DNA of 64,000 bases from Algoriphagus zhangzhouensis. Lineage in GTDB: Bacteria; Bacteroidota; Bacteroidia; Cytophagales; Cyclobacteriaceae. The notes under the pieces were generated by a model, which was not told the origin of the DNA, did no database searches, and saw only the letters and a program-made list of their open reading frames with translations. The position numbers and the translations under genes are program-made. Positions 62,806 to 64,000 of the stretch are shown here, piece by piece. How positions within the stretch are numbered: position 1 is the stretch's first letter; every line of letters starts with the position of its first letter. Location of the stretch: assembly GCF_900148515.1 (NCBI RefSeq), contig NZ_FRXN01000002.1, forward strand, positions 248,001 to 312,000, in the 5' to 3' direction.

Positions 62806-64000
62806 TTAAAGCATCTCAACGCTTCTCTTTACAAATGCAGTAAGATCTTTGCCTGTCAAAAGGCCTTGAGAAAGTTTCGCCAAATCAAAGGCTTGCTTCG
62901 CCAATTGGATCTGAGCTTCTTCTCCGTCTGCTTTCAAAATCTTATCGACAACTGGGTGGTTACCGTTGATAGCTACTTTGTAGTTGTCAGGCATCTGTCC
63001 GTAGAAACTCATCGGGCCTCCACCAGTCTGTGCCATGTCTTTCATTCTGCGCATCCACTCTTCCATCGTGATGGTTACTGGAAGTTCTTCCGGACTTAAA
63101 CCTTCCACTTCAACAGTGTAGGTTTGACTTCCAATTGCCTTATCGAATAATTCCTTCACTTGCTTACTTTGATCTTCAGTCAGCAAGTTTGCATAGGAAT
63201 CTTCCTTCTGGATCAATTTCTCAACCACATCCGCATCTACACGCTTCATCTGGACTTTCTCCATCTTCGTCTCCACATTCTGGATAAAGTGACTATCAAT
63301 CGGAGAATCCATCACCAACACATCATAATCCTTTTTATTAGCAGAGGCGATGAAGCTATCCTGCTTTTCTACATCTGTTGCATACAAGAAAATGGTCGTG
63401 TCATTCTTATCCGTCTGAATGGCTTTTACTTTCTCCTTGTACTCATCCATGGTGAAGAATTCACCTTTAGTGTTTTCCAAAAGCGTAAAGTCTTTCCCTT
63501 TTTCGTAGAATTTATCCTCGGAGATCATTCCGTATTTCACGAACAAACCGATATCACTCCACTTCTCTTCGTAAGCTTTTCTGTCCTTTTTGAACAATTC
63601 AGCCAACTTATCAGCAACTTTCTTGGTGATGTAGTTATTGATCTTTTTCACATTTCCATCAGCTTGCAAGAAGCTTCGGGACACGTTCAAAGGAATATCC
63701 GGAGAGTCAATCACCCCGTGTAGTAACATCAAAAATTCAGGAACGATATCCTTCACCTCATCCGTGATGAATACCTGACGGCTGAATAGTTTGATTTTAT
63801 TGCGTTGCAACTCGAAGTCATTTTTGACTTTCGGGAAGTACAATACTCCTGTCAAATTGAATGGATAATCCACATTCAAATGAATCCAGAAAAGCGGATC
63901 CTCAGACATCGGATAGAGCTCCTTGTAGAATGCCAAGTAATCCTCATCCTTCAAATCACTTGGTGACTTGGTCCAGATAGGAGAAGTAGTATTGATAATA
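62806..64000 (-). CDS. htpG: Molecular chaperone HtpG (Hsp90), C-terminal part
   Basis: The frame is open to the right edge, so the N-terminal ATPase domain lies outside the window; only the middle and C-terminal domains are seen. Upstream of the internal TTG at 63954 the frame continues with NTTSPIWTKSPSDLKDEDYL, typical of the middle domain start. FWIHLNVDYPFNLTGVLYFP, KLFSRQVFITDEVKDIVPEF, LLHGVIDSPDIPLNVSRSFL follow (the first and last are HtpG hallmarks). The eukaryotic MEEVD tail is absent, as expected. It has its own terminator. Confidence 0.95.
   Translation of the reverse strand, partial: IINTTSPIWTKSPSDLKDEDYLAFYKELYPMSEDPLFWIHLNVDYPFNLTGVLYFPKVKNDFELQRNKIKLFSRQVFITDEVKDIVPEFLMLLHGVIDSPDIPLNVSRSFLQADGNVKKINNYITKKVADKLAELFKKDRKAYEEKWSDIGLFVKYGMISEDKFYEKGKDFTLLENTKGEFFTMDEYKEKVKAIQTDKNDTTIFLYATDVEKQDSFIASANKKDYDVLVMDSPIDSHFIQNVETKMEKVQMKRVDADVVEKLIQKEDSYANLLTEDQSKQVKELFDKAIGSQTYTVEVEGLSPEELPVTITMEEWMRRMKDMAQTGGGPMSFYGQMPDNYKVAINGNHPVVDKILKADGEEAQIQLAKQAFDLAKLSQGLLTGKDLTAFVKRSVEML

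Noticed and set aside
63160..63723. 187-residue plus-strand ORF opposite htpG
   Set aside because: Hydrophobic-looking but is the complement of acidic HtpG codons.

Overview
The window looks like chromosome from a member of the Bacteroidota, most likely the Cyclobacteriaceae (Algoriphagus-like); the genus is a guess. The signs are the gliding genes gldA-gldF-gldG, Bacteroidota-type promoters (TAnnTTTG at -7, once with a well-spaced TTG at -33), a DUF4290 protein beside murA, many lipoproteins and Tat-exported sugar enzymes, and moderate GC with a few clearly AT-richer patches. Both edges cut a gene: a GH25 lysozyme-like protein on the left and htpG on the right. I see no rRNA, tRNA, CRISPR array, integrase or complete insertion sequence.

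Layout. 1-8.4 kb: extracellular and sugar metabolism (GH25 fragment, alpha/beta esterase, sulfatase lipoprotein, Gfo/Idh oxidoreductase, TIM-barrel isomerase, VOC protein, secreted serine hydrolase). 8.0-10 kb: SRPBCC protein, Crp-like regulator, VOC protein and a VF530 protein. 10-14.8 kb: dnaN and the gldA-F-G operon, whose promoter leads straight into a strong 5' leader hairpin. 14.8-21.5 kb: an SDR, two tandem secreted M20 amidohydrolases, a coiled-coil lipoprotein, an ATP-grasp/DinB pair and a Nif3-like protein. 21.6-27.8 kb: a GbsR/MarR regulator with a TolC/MFP/RND tripartite pump; one 18-bp operator-like palindrome occurs twice, before the regulator and before the pump genes. 27.8-31.4 kb: an ACP-like protein without the attachment serine, a lipoprotein, and an SDR plus IlvD/Edd dehydratase pair. 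31.4-39.9 kb: GT61 transferase, murA (with Asp in place of the usual active-site Cys), DUF4290, UvrD-type helicase, LpxL-like acyltransferase, ECF sigma factor with a probable zinc-binding anti-sigma factor, gmk and nadD.

40-53.5 kb is more mixed: a small secreted four-cysteine protein with a 6-bladed propeller lipoprotein, a cytochrome c/FG-GAP protein, a GH15 glucanase/trehalase, an amidase lipoprotein, fused otsA-otsB, metK, a secreted DUF885-like protein and an AT-rich two-gene island with a membrane protein. 53.5-61.1 kb is a complete assimilatory sulfate reduction block on the minus strand: Rrf2 regulator, DUF2061 protein, cysH, cysD, cysN, a sulfite-reductase-like protein with a C-terminal HEPN-like extension, cobA and a CysG N-terminal-type siroheme enzyme. 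Sulfate is activated by CysDN, reduced by CysH and then by the siroheme enzyme, and CobA with the CysG-like protein makes siroheme. A second four-cysteine protein/propeller pair follows at 61.2-62.5 kb, then htpG.

The best candidates for something not yet described are the twice-occurring secreted four-cysteine protein/propeller module, the AT-rich membrane-protein pair at 52.0-53.5 kb, and the structured leader of the gld operon.
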